Positions 39,394 to 53,800 of a stretch of 64,000 bases of DNA are shown here, piece by piece (positions within the stretch are counted from its first letter, which is position 1; each line of letters opens with the position of its first letter). The position numbers were made by a program, and so were the translations under genes. Location of the stretch: the NCBI GenBank assembly GCA_905183005.1, contig CAJJDO010000045.1:1-64000 (forward strand). Direction: 5' to 3'. Origin of the DNA: Paramecium pentaurelia (Eukaryota > Ciliophora > Oligohymenophorea > Peniculida > Parameciidae). Below the pieces are notes generated by a model. The model was not told where the DNA came from, searched no databases, and was given only the letters and a program-made list of their open reading frames with translations.

Positions 39394-40350
39394 TCCAACA
39401 CTTTTCTTAGCTTATTCTTGCTATCTCTATAACTTATATAATGAATAATAAAATTCACATAAGATTAACAGAATTTTCTAATTATTAGTTCTTTAACAAT
39501 ATTTAAAATCAGAATTATGTAATTTTAATCAAATTAATTCAAATAAAAAAATATTGTGGGGGCCTACATGTTATATATTTTTTTTATATTAGAAAATCAA
39601 AGGAATAATAATTGTGAATATTAATACAATTTAATTCAATCTTATTCCTATAACTTTTTTGTTTTAATACACTCTATAGAATATGAATTTCCTCCTACAA
39701 CGTACTCATATTCCAGTAAATGATTATAAAAAAAGAGAATAATAAAGTTTAAGACTTTAAAATTTATTAATCAATTGAAGGTTTAATGAATTATGAAAAT
39801 AAATACAAATATGTTTAGATAGAGATTATCATATTTTAAATGTCCTTATAATATACATAAAGAATAAAGTAGTAATTAGAATAAGACGTTCTAGTGTCTA
39901 TATATACTATTAATGGAAGATAATTAATCTACTAAAAAAAACATTATATTAACATGAAGAATGTACAAATATTTTAGACAAAATTCTCCATTTTATAAAA
40001 TCAGAGGATGGATTCAAATCTTAAGTGGGAAAATTAAATTTAAACTATTAAATACAAAAATTTTTTAATAAGTTTTTGATGCAAATGAACATTTTCCTAT
40101 AATCCTATCTTCAATCTTCATTCATTGAATAAAAAAATAAATTTTTTGTTTATTGTATAATTAGAAGTAATAGGTATTGATATCTATTATATTGTTTAAT
40201 AAATATAAGTTTATAATAATAATATTCTGTTTTAAAATATTTCTTTTATTAAATAATCACCCCCTCTACATTCTATTTTTGAAATATAAAGTGAATAGAA
40301 GCTGATCAAAAACTATAAATTAAAGAGTTTACATCAAAAGACACTTTAAA
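39394..40350. other. Divergent intergenic region between WD40 and tubulin genes
   Basis: About 950 bases containing both 5' regions. I see no clear control motif beyond general A/T runs. Confidence 0.4.
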
Positions 40351-41700
40351 ATGAGAGAAATAATAACAATTTAAGTTGGATAGGCAGGAATATAAGTTGG
40401 AAATGCATGTTGGGAATTGTTCTGTTTAGAGCATTAGATTTAACATAATGGATAGATGATCAATGAATAAGTTATAGAGAAAGATGATGCATTAAGAACA
40501 TTTTTTTCTGAATCTGATCATTAGAAACTAGTTCCCAGATCTTTATTAGTGGATTTAGAACCTACATAACTAGATTAAGTGAAAACTGGTAAATTTAAGG
40601 AAATGTTTAGCCCAGAATAATTTGTTTCTGGGAAAGAGAGTGGTGCTAATAATTTTGGAAGAGGTCATTATTCAATTGGGAAAGATTATGTTGATATATG
40701 TTTGGATAGAATCAGAAAACTTGCTGATAATTGCTCTTCATTTTAAGGATTTATGATGTTCAATTCAGTCGGTGGAGGGACTGGTTCAGGTTTAGGTACT
40801 TTGTTATTAGAAAAATTATCAGTTGATTATTGTAAAAAATCTAGAATGAGTATAAATATGTATCCATCACCAGAAACATCTGTTTCTATGGTTGAACCCT
40901 ATAATTCTATTTTTGCAACTTAATCTTCATTATAACATGCTGATGTTTGCATCACTTTGGATAATTAAGCTATTTATGATATTTGTAAGAATAGTCTTTA
41001 AATTGAAACACCTAAATATTCTAATTTGAATAGGATTATAGCTCAGGTGATTTCATCAATAACTGCATCGATGAGATTTGATGGAGCTTTATTTCCTGAA
41101 ATGAATGAAATTTAAACTTCTCTAGTTCCTTATCCATTCTTCAAATTTTTGATTTGTTCATATGCTCCTATTATATCACATTAAAAGATGAACTATGAAT
41201 AACTTTCAACTGTTGAAATTTCAAAACTTGCTTTTGAATCATCAAATCTGTTGGCAAAATGCGATCCAAGATAGGGGAAATATATATCATGTGCAATATT
41301 ATATAGAGGAGATGTCATTCCTAAAGATGTTGGCTCTTCATACTCATAATTAAAAATTCAAAAAACCATTAGATTCGTTGATTGGTCTCCATCAGGCTGT
41401 AAAGTAGGAATAAATTATCAAGCATAATAAACCTTACCAGAAGATGATATTCGTAAAGCTTAGCGATCTGTATGCACTCTTTCAAATACAACTGCTACAT
41501 CATAATTCTTCTCAAATTTATGCAATAAATATGATTTAATGTTTGCAAAAAGAGCCTTTGTGCATTGGTATATAAAAGAGGGTATGGAGGAAACATAATT
41601 CATAGAAGCAAGAGAAGCTTTAGAAAATTTATAAAAGGATTATGAGGAAGCAGATTAAGAGATAATTGAAGAAGATTAAGTAGAAAAAGCAGCAGCATGA
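40351..41700 (+). CDS. Divergent alpha-tubulin, 449 residues
   Basis: Full-length single exon. It opens MREIITIQVGQAGIQVGN, has the GTP-binding T4 loop GGGTGSG, the alpha-specific GDVIPKDV and the SNTTA, FDGAL and AFVHWY blocks. The alpha GTPase-activating glutamate (E254 type) is kept in MNEIQT. It differs from standard ciliate alpha-tubulin. Position 40, the usual acetylated lysine, is Gln (encoded by TAA). The 37-48 loop is altered (INEQVIEKDDAL). The C-terminal tail ends EEDQVEKAAA, without the terminal Tyr and with few Glu for polyglutamylation or polyglycylation. It is probably a minor isotype for special microtubules; that role is inferred. Glutamine codons are mostly TAA and TAG, and the stop is TGA, which fixes the genetic code for the window. 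Confidence 0.95.
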
Positions 41701-41885
41701 TATTTATTAACATAGATTAATTAAATATATATATTAAAGTAAAATTATTGTTTTTTATTTTGGTTTATGTTTTCTGTTTATTTTCAGAGCATTTTGAAAT
41801 GAATATTTGTCAAAATTGATAGAATTCCAATTGTTAGAGATTTTTTTGATACTTAATTAAGAAAAAATAATATTATTTTAAATAA

Positions 41886-43278
41886 ATGAATAATCAAGAA
41901 TGTGATCCTGATAAAGGATGTTGGCTTTTAAGTACTTGTGTAAGTGATGATATAAGTTACTAATGTGTTCATGATCCTATTTTAGAATTGACTCCTTATA
42001 CAGGTTTTGTTTATTTCTTAATCCCTATTTTATTGGGGACTAGTATTATGGGTGGTTTAGGAAGTGGTATGATTAAAAGGCCTATTTTAAATCTGTTATT
42101 GAATTATCCACCAAATATTTCAAGTCAAGTAGCATATTGTTTCTTATTCACAACATCAACATTGAATTCATTTTTTTTATTTTTTGAAAAGTATATAAGA
42201 TATTAAAAAATAATAGGCATCCTGATCATCCTAATTTACCTTTAATAAATTTTGATATAAGCATAATTTTAAATTAAACAATTCCATTGGCATGGAGTGC
42301 TGGTGCATTTCTATAATAAAGATCCCCATTATTTGTTATATACCTAATATAATTGTGTTATTTATTAGGTGCCATACCATTTTTATGGAAATTCAGTAAC
42401 AAAATGTTTTTATTTTAGAACATTAGTAGAAGAGACTGGAATAAGACAAGAGAGAAAATATTGTATTGGTCGATTAAAAAATCAAGACTTAGGAAGATAT
42501 GTCCATTGAAACAAATTTCGATGAAAAGTTGCTTAATTAGTATTAGAAATTTTATATAAATGATCATAAAATATTTTAGATAAAGAATCTATGTTTTATT
42601 TTTGGATCCTTTTTTGTTAATCAAACAATAATACTTATGAGATCTAATAAATATAATAATTCAATAATTGGTTTAGATAAATGTACCCTTGAAAATAATC
42701 TGATTCTATTAGCAATTGTAGGTATCAACATTACTTATACATTTTTTGTATATCGAAGTAAACGAAATGAAGAATATCATAAAGATATAGTATAATATAG
42801 ACCAAATTAGAGATTCTTTAAGGAGAAGAAATAATTCTTTTTTTATTATTTTGGAGGTTTCTTAGCTGGATTTAGTACAGGATTTTTAGGTATGGGAGGT
42901 GGGTTAATTATGGTAACTTTGTTATTATCAAAAAATATAATTGCAAGAGAAGCAGCTGCCACTGCTGCCTTTGGATCATTTATGATTTCTCTTAATAGTC
43001 TTATCTTATTTATTTTATAAAAAACAATAAGCAATGAACAAATGATTATTTTTTTCATTTTAGGAGTAAATTATTTTATCACTATATAGATTATAGCCGT
43101 AATAATTATCACTAAACCATCATATATTTTAATGTAAAGATTCAAAGTTGGATATATTATTTTAATAGTTGACATCATTTAAGTGTCTATCAATGTATTT
43201 TCTATCTTAGCTCTAATTATTATCAATTCTATATTGTATGGATTTGATGTAATGCTAAATTTGCAATCCAGTTGTTGA
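41886..43278 (+). CDS. TauE/SafE-type membrane transporter
   Basis: Starts MNNQECDPDKGCWLLSTC, a short Cys-containing lumenal part. Two halves of membrane helices follow, each with the glycine-rich family signature: SIMGGLGSGMIKRPI in the first and GFSTGFLGMGGGLIMVTLL in the second. Two introns restore the frame: 26 nt at 42191-42216 and 23 nt at 42396-42418. A hydrophilic loop of about 100 residues separates the halves. TGA at 43276-43278; about 448 residues, long for the family because of the loop and lumenal part. The family (PF01925) moves sulfite, sulfonates or related anions; the substrate here is not known. The gene follows tubulin by only 185 bases on the same strand. Confidence 0.85.
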
Positions 43279-43291
43279 AAATTTGTATTCA

Positions 43292-43292
<1 letters not shown>

Positions 43293-43363
<71 letters not shown>
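43293..43363. repeat. (ATT)n microsatellite, about 24 units
   Basis: A pure ATT repeat of about 71 bases starting 15 bases after the stop codon of the transporter gene, so inside its 3' untranslated region. Likely length-variable. Confidence 0.95.
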
Positions 43364-44569
43364 CAAAAAATTAGAATATTGATTTTTATAAGAATATATT
43401 TAAATAAAACAAATTTATATAATCCTTCAAATTTGATCCTGAATTTCAATTTTGAAAATTAGCATTTATTCTTTTAATAACAACTTAAGTAATACAGTTA
43501 TAAAAGCATTTTATTAGAATGAATCCTTAATTTTTTAAATGTAATAAGGCAATAATCTATTACTATGTATTGATTTTATTTTAATTTATTAATATTGATA
43601 GATTTTACAAAAAAATTATCTATATTATGCTTTGAAATCAAACAAATTTTAAATTAATTTCAATTAGAAATAAAATTTAGGTTTCATTTATTTAAATGGT
43701 GTTAATTATATTTAATATCCAAATGTTTATAAATCATTAAAACTATAATTTTTTTTAAATAAAGGTCTATAAATCAATACTTAATTACCTGATATATTGA
43801 TTAGATTTAAAATAAACTTTCTTCTTTATATGAGTGAATATCAGCATCCCTATTCTTATATCTTCTCAAAATTTCTTAATGTTGTTGAAAAGTGATTTTA
43901 AGAAAGTTTATCCATCAATTATTTGATTAAAATGCTAATCTATAAAATGAATCTTGACAGTTTTCGAGATATTTTTTATAAATTTAAAGGTTTTGAAGTA
44001 TTCAAATAATACTAACTAATAAGATTATTACTTATAAACAGGCTAATTATGATGTATGTTAATAAATTAATTATAATATATTCATTAAATATGTTAATTT
44101 TTAAGAATTTAATAAAAATTAATATTTAACCATTTTTTTTAGTTTTAATACTATTTTTAATATTGCTCAAAAGTTATCCATATTATAATTGATTTTTGAG
44201 TTATAGATATTTATATCCAAAATCAAAATAAATACCTTCTTTATCAAATTATTAAATAAATGCTTAATATATCAAATTTTATTATTAAGAAACTATTGAT
44301 ATTTTAATAAGGTCTTTGTTAACATATAAGTATTAATTTAATTGTTTGATTAGTTTATTAATTATCCATTAATAGAATGATGGGAAATTATCTTTATTCA
44401 AAATGAATACTTTATTTATAATAATCTATAAAATATTTTGATAATTATAGTGAAATTAAAATAATATTCAAAAAATCTTCAGAATTTATCAAATTTCCTT
44501 TTTCGTATAATGAAATTACTTGAAATATAAAAATTATACCAAAAATAATTTATATTTAATAATTTTTCA
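43364..44569. other. Intergenic, nothing recognised
   Basis: AT-rich spacer of 1.2 kb between the microsatellite and the importin gene; no coding frame of note. Confidence 0.45.
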
Positions 44570-46080
44570 ATGAATGATTAGGAAAAAGATACCAATTCAA
44601 TAAAGGATGATAAAATTTAAATATCATTCAAATTAATACCTGAATCATTGCCTAATGATATAAAACAAGAACTTAAATAATCTGTTGAAACTTTGGCTTA
44701 ATAAGATGCTGATTTAGAAAAACTTGAAGAATATGTTTCAAAAATTAATTCAGATGATATCATTTCCTAATATTATGGACTTAATCGATGTCGAAAATTA
44801 TTGATTGATACTAATGTAGCATAGCCAATAGAATCATTGATTTAAAAGGTTTTATAAACAAATGTTCAATTTAATATATTTTCTATAGTTAAAATGAATA
44901 GTATTCCATTGTTAAAATATGAAGCACTTTGGATTATAAGTAATATTGTATTTGGAACCTAATAATAAATATAAATTATATTAGATAATGATGGAATCAA
45001 TATTCTATTTCTGGCGCTTGAATCTTAATATGATGAACTTATTGAATTAGGAGTATGGGCTTTAGCTAATATAGCTGCTGATAATGTTAAATTTAGGGAT
45101 ATCTTACTTTAGAAAGGAATATTGTTTCACTTAAAAAGAATATGGAAGCAGTACAAAAATACAAAATCTGAACTCATCAAAACAATAGTTTGGGCATTAA
45201 GTAATTTGGCCAAAGGGAAACCAACTACTAAATTTGTATATTATTATTAATTTACATAAATAGAGTCTAAGAGGATTAATATAGATATTGTCTGAAATTA
45301 TAATTAGCATTGATGATGAAGAACAATTGATAGATAGTAGTTGGGGTTTGAGTTATTTAGTTCAAGATATTTATGAAATAGATATGTAAATAGATAAGAG
45401 ACTTATTAAAAAATTAACATTATTACTAAATTCTACTAAACATACTCTTATAATTCCAGCACTAAAGACTATTGGAAATATTTTAAGTGGTAATGATGAG
45501 TAAACAAATCAAGTTTTATAAGCTGGAGTTTTGTAGTCTTTTGAAATATTGCTCTAGCATAAACGCAAATCAATAAGAAGAGAAGTAATTATAAATTGTA
45601 GTTTAAGGTTTGTTGGTCTTTGTCTAATATTGTTGCAGGTACTATACCTTAAATAAAATAAATCATCAGAAATGATTAACTTCTTAAGTCTTTATTTAAA
45701 TAACTAAAATCAAGTGATCTTTAAATTACAAAATAAATAGCTTTTTTTGTATCTAATTCAGCTATTTATGCAGAATTAATAGATTTAGAATATCTAATTG
45801 TTAATTATGGATTTATTCAAAAACTGTCTAGGTTATTAGACAAGAATGATGAATAAATCATTTAAGTAACCTTAGAGGGAATTTGTAAATTAATTTAGAA
45901 GCGTAAATAATATCATTAATTAAAGTTTAATTCGAAGGAAAATTTACAGTGTATAAATAATTGATTGAAGACTAGAAAATAATTGCAAAAGTAATCTAGT
46001 TATAAAGTCATCCTAATGAAACAATTTATGAGAATGCTTTAAAAATTTTGGATAATCTAGTGATCAAAGATCCCTTATGA
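44570..46080 (+). CDS. Importin subunit alpha (karyopherin alpha), no visible IBB domain
   Basis: Armadillo-repeat nuclear-import adaptor. The first repeat region shows YGLNRCRKLL. The conserved blocks that bind nuclear localisation signals follow: WALANIAAD, WALSNLAKGKP and, across an intron, REVCWSLSNIVAGT. The C-terminal end (QSHPNETIYENALKILDNL) matches the last repeat of the family. Three introns restore frame: 28 nt at 45236-45263, 23 nt at 45585-45607 and 23 nt at 45903-45925. The protein is about 478 residues, slightly short. The N-terminal 60 residues are acidic and lack the basic cluster of an importin-beta-binding domain, so it may not use importin beta in the usual way. An upstream exon with the domain was not found. 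It should act between cytoplasm and nucleus. Confidence 0.9.
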
Positions 46081-46511
46081 AATTATGTTATAAATATTAT
46101 TTTAATTATATTAATTATATGAAGAGTAATAGTTCATCATAACAATTATTATATTAAATTTAAGTTTTTTGAGAACTCATCAATATTATATTAATTAGAT
46201 TTATTAATTTCTTTATCTTTTATAATGTTACTACTAGTTTGACATCAAATTTGTTTATAAAATCTATATATATATAATAAAGAAGTAAATTAAAAACAAA
46301 TTAGATAATTTATAAATAAAATTTCAAAAACACTTTGGAAAAATATAAAACAATATGTAAATAATTAATATTTAATTTATGTGATTTCTTTATTTATAGC
46401 ATCTTAACTAATAATCAAATTAATTTACTTTGAATAAAGAATGGTTTTATTTTTTTTATTTTAGATTTACAAAATGACATATTGTTGTGAACAGCTACTA
46501 TCGAAGTAAAC

Positions 46512-47135
46512 TCATAAACCACAAAAATTTAAATCAGATGGATATAGTAGAGTTAGATGCTAGGGTATGAAAATAGAAGAGATTTATACTTACAGCTATC
46601 CAGCTCATATATTTTCTACTTTTCCATTTACTATTAAATAGTTAAGCTCCATTAAATTCTTCCCAAATATCTACATACTTAAATTCTTTTCCACTCAAAT
46701 TGAATCTTACTAAATTTTCACCTTCCAAAAAAATATTCTCACTCTTGATATATTGAAAAAATTATATTTTATTTTAGATAAAATTTAGTTGAATGGTTAT
46801 TTTATTAAATTCATTTTATTAAATATTTTACATAATATTTATAATTTTATAAATGTTATTATTCCATATTACTTATCAATGTATTCATCTAAAAACTATT
46901 GAGCATCTATTGAGAAATGAATTTTATAGTAATATATATCTGCAAATATCTTACTAATTGTTCAATTTTCTCAACCTATAGAAACCTTAATTGGAAAAAC
47001 CTTATATTTTTGATGGCATTTCAGGTAGTTTAAACATCAAGATTTACATTTTGGCTTAAAATAATTAGATGATTAAAATTAATAATATTTTGAATTACAA
47101 AGGAAAAGCTAAAATAAATTAAAAAAAATAGGCAT
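46512..47135 (-). pseudogene. Small unidentified gene or relic
   Basis: The 3' part reads well: SENIFLEGENLVRFNLSGKE, then WEEFNGAQLFNSKWKSRKYM, then a 34-nt intron (GTAAGTATAAATC...ACCCTAG) and a short last exon to TGA at 46512. Upstream an open stretch contains VRYLQIYITIKFISQQM, and further up KPKCKS and CLNYLKCHQKYKVFPIK, separated by a TGA. Connecting these needs frame changes I could not explain with clean introns, so it may be a relic. No family recognised. Confidence 0.35.
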
Positions 47136-47893
47136 TAAATTGGATTTTTAGTAATATTTTAATTAAATTAATTTTATTAAATATATATACAACAATTATG
47201 TATTTATATTAAATAATTTGTATATCTAGTTTTTCTTGATTAATAATATGAGAATATTATTTTAAATTAAGTAGTAAACAATTAAATAAATGAATGATGT
47301 TTTTTGTGAATTTAAATTATATTACAATCTTAATATTATTTTATATTAATATATTCCTTGTTATTTTTTCATTGAAAAATCCAAATTATTAGAAGTTTTA
47401 AAAATTTATACACTTTTTTCTGTTTATTTAATTTTATTAATACTATGTGCATAACTATTAATTTCAATATTAAAAATAACAATCATTTACAATATGGTCT
47501 TATCCAATTTACTATCTTTGTTATTCAAATAAAAAAATGAAGATATAATTTTTGTTGTTAATCATAATTTAATCTTTAATTTAGTAATCATATTAGATAT
47601 CATAATAAGATTATTATTTACAAGTTATATATTTTGCACAAGAATAGAATTATATGCTTTTAGAAATAATTTATATTGGACAAATTGAAAATAGATCTTA
47701 AATTTAATTTTACTAAAGTTTTTATATTAAATGAATTAGAGAAATTAATGATTATTTTAATACATTAGTTAGCAATAATAATTAATTAAAGACTAGATAA
47801 TTTTAATTATAATGAAGTTTATAAATTATGAGATTTATATTTATTTGAATTTCTAAGAATGTCTCATAGTTATTAAATTACAAATTATAATTA
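47136..47893. other. Intergenic, upstream of the giant gene
   Basis: AT-rich; no gene or motif recognised. Confidence 0.4.
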
Positions 47894-50800
47894 ATGAGAG
47901 TTTGTTCTTTTTACTTACTAATTATGTTAGTGTTGTAAACTTCAAAATCATGGAGTATACTAAATTTACCTTCAATTTATCCTCTAGCAATTGAAAAAAT
48001 AGTAAATGATATTCATAGTGCTGGATTTGGAGTTTGGAGTAAATATGTTCCATTAAGTACTGTTGTATAAATAGGAGAAGTTGGTATACTTGATAGTAGT
48101 TGTTTTCATTTGTTTAGAATATAGGATAGTAAAAATAATGAATTGCATTTTATTGAATATGAATGTGTCAATTTTTAGGAGCATAATATTAAAAAATATT
48201 TTTTATTTTTGAGCAAGGATGGTAATGATTGTAAAGAAGAAATAACAATTAATAGTGCATCATATGAAAATATTTGGTATTTTTAGGGATTCTTTACAAT
48301 ACCTTCATAAAATAGGGTTTCGATCTATATATATGAACAGATGACTTAAATTATTTAAAAATAAATCTAAGTTTAATTCCTTTTTGAAGAAACAAATTAT
48401 GATTTAATTATTGGAGGGGATCTCAAAGTATACTTTAATAAAATAATTAGATTATTAATAAGAATTCACAATTTTAAACATTTGGAAATAAATTACTTTC
48501 TTATTTCCCTGGATAAATATATTATCTTGTTGATTGCTATTAATATGAACCTGAATTTTTTATTTAGATTATTGAATCAAATAATGATAATAGCTGTCTT
48601 TGTGAATTTAGTAAAATAAGTGAAATAGAAGATGTTACAATAGAAAATTAAGATTAATTTGAATTTGTAGCCTAAAAACCTAATTGTTAATAGTTTTTAT
48701 TATCTGGTTGGATTAGAATTAAAGAAATTATTTCATTTGAAGATGAATTTTATTATTAATTGTTTAAACTATCAGGTAATTTTCAAAATCCTCTATTGAC
48801 TCAAGAAAATTTGTGTGCATTTTAATTAATTTATAAGATTTCATAATTAGGAAATTAAATAATTACTAAATCATATAGTTATACTTTTCCAACTGTAAAT
48901 ATTGATTTTTCAAACAATCCTTTTTTAAAAACAGAAAAATTCAATATTGTCTGCAATATTTAATTATGGCATTATATATTAGTTGAAAAAAGAGACACTT
49001 CAATTTCAATTACAATAACATTTTATTAAGGTTTTGATCAATAATAATTTAATACAAATTTTGAAGTAAATCAATTTAATATGGTACAATTTAAATTATT
49101 ATATGGAAATATTTTATAATCTAAATCTAATTAATTAAGTATCTAAATTATTGGTTTAAAACTAATCAATTGTCCAGAGAGTAATTAACCTTAAATAAAT
49201 TGTCATCCAACTTGTAAAGAATGTGATGGTCCAACAAAAGAAGATTGTTTATCCTGTTTTGAATCTTCAAATAGAATATATTTACCAGATTTTAAGGAAT
49301 GTATTTGTGAATATGGAACATTTGATTAGAACAATTAATGTATTAATTATTAAACTTTATAAATTAATTTAATTTAAGAAAAATCATATAAAGAAGAATG
49401 TCAATATGGTTTTTTTGAATTAAATGATGAATGCTATAAATGGTATTATTAACAAAATATATAAGTCCATCAATAATTAATAGTAATGTCATAACATGTT
49501 TAGAATGTGTATAAAATCCAAAATTGTGGGCTCAAACTCTTTTATGTTAAACAACATTATATACAGATTAGAATGGAAACACATCAAAGTATTTTGGAGA
49601 TATAAATTTATAATATATTTTAATAGGAAATGATTTAGAATATTGTCCTGATTGTAATTTAATAAATCAATCATATAATTAGTTTGATCAAATTGAATCA
49701 ATATTTAAATTTAAAAAATTATGTCAAAATACTGATTCAATACAAAATGATTGTTATTCATGTAATGATGAATGTCATAAATGTTCAATTGCAGCAACAA
49801 CATTAAAGTGTTTAGATAAAGATATTACGCTTTAATTATAGTTTACATCAAATAAATAAATATGTGAAACTCCAAGTTTTATAGATTTTTATCAAAAATG
49901 TGTTATTTGTAAAATTCAACATTGTTTATATTGTTTCAATTATTTAGTCAGTGATCCAACTAAAACAACTTTAGGTTTTTATGAAAGCTATTCTCTAATT
50001 GATGAAGATATTAAAGTAGGTTGTGCTTAATGTATTGATGGTTTTATATATGAATTCAAAACAGGATAATGTATTTATTAGAAGCCATCTTTGTAAAATT
50101 GTTTGAGATCTTATATTAATTTAGAAAATTAAGAAATATGCACTTTATCCTCTGTTGATGATTTCAATATTGCTGTTGAAATCATAAATTGTTAAAATCA
50201 TATTTTAAATTGTAAACAATGTATTTAAACTATGTAATAAACTTTGAAATGTTTAATTTGTGAAGATGGATATTTAGTTTCTTCAAATACTGGAGTTTGT
50301 ATAAAATGCCATATTCTAAACACAAAATAATGTTTTGAAGAAAATACATTAGAACCTTGGAAATGGTTAGTTTAAGGTTTTGTAATACAATTTTTACCAA
50401 ATAGACCAATTTATAATAATTTTGTATTTAGACCAAGACTATTAGTTACTAAATGCATAGAAGGGTATCAAGAAATTATGAATTTATGTTAAAGATATTG
50501 TAATTAGATGTGTTTGAATTGTGAACCAATTTATAATTAAGTAAAATTTTCTTGTTCTAAATGCAAATTAAATTACTACAAAGAACCTATTAGAGTACAA
50601 ATTGATGGTAAATGTATTCAATGCTCTTCTTTATGTTAAGTATGCTAAGATAGATCAAATGAAGAAATATATGTAAAATATTCTAAATTAAAAAGATAAT
50701 AAATCCATATTTTAAGATAACTCCTGATAATTTAATATATACTTTTAAATGTATCTAGAAAATACCTTTATAATAAGTCTATATAGATCCAAATCTAAAA

Positions 50801-53800
50801 ATTGCATAATTTTGTTATTAAAATAATTGCAATTACTATTTCGAACTTTATTATGTATATAAATATTTAATTTAGGATGCAATTGAATGTAATGATTTAA
50901 ATTATTTATATCTTTACCTTGAAAAATACTATAACTATCAATATTTCAATGAAATTGGGCTTAAATAAATTACTCTAACACTTTAATTATAACAAGACTG
51001 TAGCATATATAATTCTGAATATTTTATTGATAACTCTTATAAAGAAAATATATTTTCTATGTAATTAACAAAATTAATGATTCAGGGAACTCCAAATCCT
51101 ATATAATTGTAAACAGAAAAATTTTAATTATCCATTTTTAAATTTGATTAGATTGTATTTAGAAATACTAAATTTCAAATATAAAATGAATTGATTTTAA
51201 TATTTGGAATTAGGGACTATTTAATTGATTTAAAGATACATGATACTGAATTTTACTCAACTACTAATACTTCTGTATTGATTTCTATTTAAGGATATAG
51301 TTTTGTTAATGTAAATATGGATAATCTTTTAATTTTTAATATAAGAATAGAAAATTAAGTTATTTTTAACATATTTTGTACTGATTTAAATGATGACATT
51401 AAAATTAATAATATTCAACTTAGAAATTGTGTTTTCATTAATTCTACTTTATTTTTATTTTAAAACTTTAACAGAAATATTTATATCTAAAATTTTACTA
51501 TTGATTCCTGTGAATTTTATAATTCATCAATAATTAATTTCAATTAAGTTCAGAATCAATTATCTAAAACTATTTTTAATGGTATCTAAATAGGAAAATC
51601 TATATTTCAAAATACATATTTTATTTATAGTATTGAAAAAACTATTTTAACTATGAATAATATTTCAATAATTTAAAACAAGATTATTAATTCAAAATTT
51701 ATCATTTTTAATTATGACTTTTATTGCAATAATTTTATTATTATGGAAAACCACTTAATATCACTTTTATTTGTTTCATAAATATCAACATTACTAATAA
51801 ATTCAACAATTAAGATGAATGAAATCAAGATTATTGGAAATATTATATAAAATTTTTCTTTATTTATTACTGAATAAAAATATTCGACTACTTAAGTTAG
51901 CTATTTGTTACAAAATCTTTAATTTGAAGATAATATTATTTCTTGTAATTAAGAATATTTTCTTATTACAATTAATTGTTTTAGTTTAATTATTAAAAAT
52001 ATCTTTCTTAAAAATACAACAAATTATCGTTTCATATAAGTATTAGCTGTTTCTTTTATAAGAATTGAAAACATCATTTATGAGAATTAATATCAGGAAC
52101 ATAAAGTTAAAATATAATAAGATTGTTTCAAAAATTGTATTTCTCACTCATAGTTATTATAAATTTCTGGATTTATAAATATTACTTTAAATTAAATAAC
52201 AATAAAAAATTTATTTAGCATAGATTAATCAATTATTTCCATTTAATCAAATCCTTTATTTATGGTAAATACAAATGAGTATATTTTTATTAAAGATTTG
52301 AAAGTTATGGGAAATATTATACTAAAATAACAATTAGGAATTATTTTTTCTTTAATAGAATTATATTCTGAAAAGCCTTAAATTATAGAAATAACAGATA
52401 TAATATTTGAAGAGAATATCTTTCATTAATATAATAAAGATCCCTCTAAAACCTCAGCTAGTCTTTTGTATGTTAATTCAGCTTAAAGTTTCATGATCCT
52501 TAATAATATTATTTGTTCAAATAATACTTTGACAAATTCATCTTAATCCTATTTTTCTTTATTCTTAATGGAAATTTTTATTAATAATTTTTAAGTTTAA
52601 AATCATAATTATGTTGACAAAGAAATCTGGACCAAATATTATGAAATTCATTTTTAATAATATTATAACTAAAATGAAGTTTCTTATGTAATTTCTAAAT
52701 CATTCAAAATTGATACTATTGGAGGAATTTTATCAACAACAGTTACTAAACTTACACTTCATAATGGAGTATTTAATCATATTATAGCATAAAGTAGTCA
52801 AGCTTTCATTATTATTTTATAAGGAGATGGAATATTAATTATAAAAAACTGTAGTCTTACTCATGCTTATACTTAATTAATGTCTAATACTCAAAATGAT
52901 GGTGCTTTTACAATTAATGGCAAAAATAGCTTATTATAAATTAATTTTGAAAATATTACTTTAATAGATGTTTAAAATAAATTATCATCATCAATTTTTT
53001 CAATATATCCCTCTTTTACATAAAATAATTTTTAATTAAAAAATATAATTGCTAAAGATTGCTACTCACTTGTTCATTAAATTATAAATTTCTAAGCTGA
53101 TTTTTAGAATGCTAAATAAAATAAAGTTTTAATATAAAATTTTAAAATAATTTAAACTGAATAAGGTTTAAAAACTTTTCTTTAATCAATTGGAAAAATA
53201 AGTCTAATAGAAATGCAAAAAGTTATTAGTGATAATTCAATTATGAATTTTTTAGGATGTGAATTATTTATAAATGGAATTCAGATTGAAGGAATCATTT
53301 TATCATCAATAATAAAAATTCTTGATTCAAATTTGATTACATTAATAAATTCACAGTTTATTGATATTCTAACTTTTTATCCCTTACATTTAGTGGAAAT
53401 ATAATAGAACAATATATTGAAATCAAATATTTATATTAATAATGTCACTATGTACAATTTTAATGATTTTACATTAATTAAATAGAATTTAACATATTTT
53501 GAATACAATCATATTGGATTAGATTTTACTTAATGTAGCTTAAAAAGTAATTATATAGTCTTAAAGACTCACAAAAAAGAATATGTGGATACCTTTTTTG
53601 ATGAAATAGTTTTTAACTCAAATTATGATGGATCTTTGATCAAATTTAAAAGTACTTCAAATTAAACTAGAGTATTCTTAACTAAGGTATTATTATTAAA
53701 TAACAACTGTTAAATGTGTCGAAATGGTTTACTTTATTTTGAATTGATTGAATTTAAGTAAGTTCAAATCTCAGAATTATAATGTATTTAGAATTCTATC

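Noticed and set aside
42846..43058. Minus-strand frame of 70 codons
   Set aside because: It is the reverse of the second glycine-rich signature of the TauE/SafE-type gene.
43293..43363. ATT repeat as a coding poly-Ile or poly-Tyr/Leu tract
   Set aside because: It starts after the transporter's TGA, and no frame continues into meaningful protein.
49489..49701. Minus-strand frame of 70 codons
   Set aside because: It is antisense to the first Cys-rich region of the giant gene.
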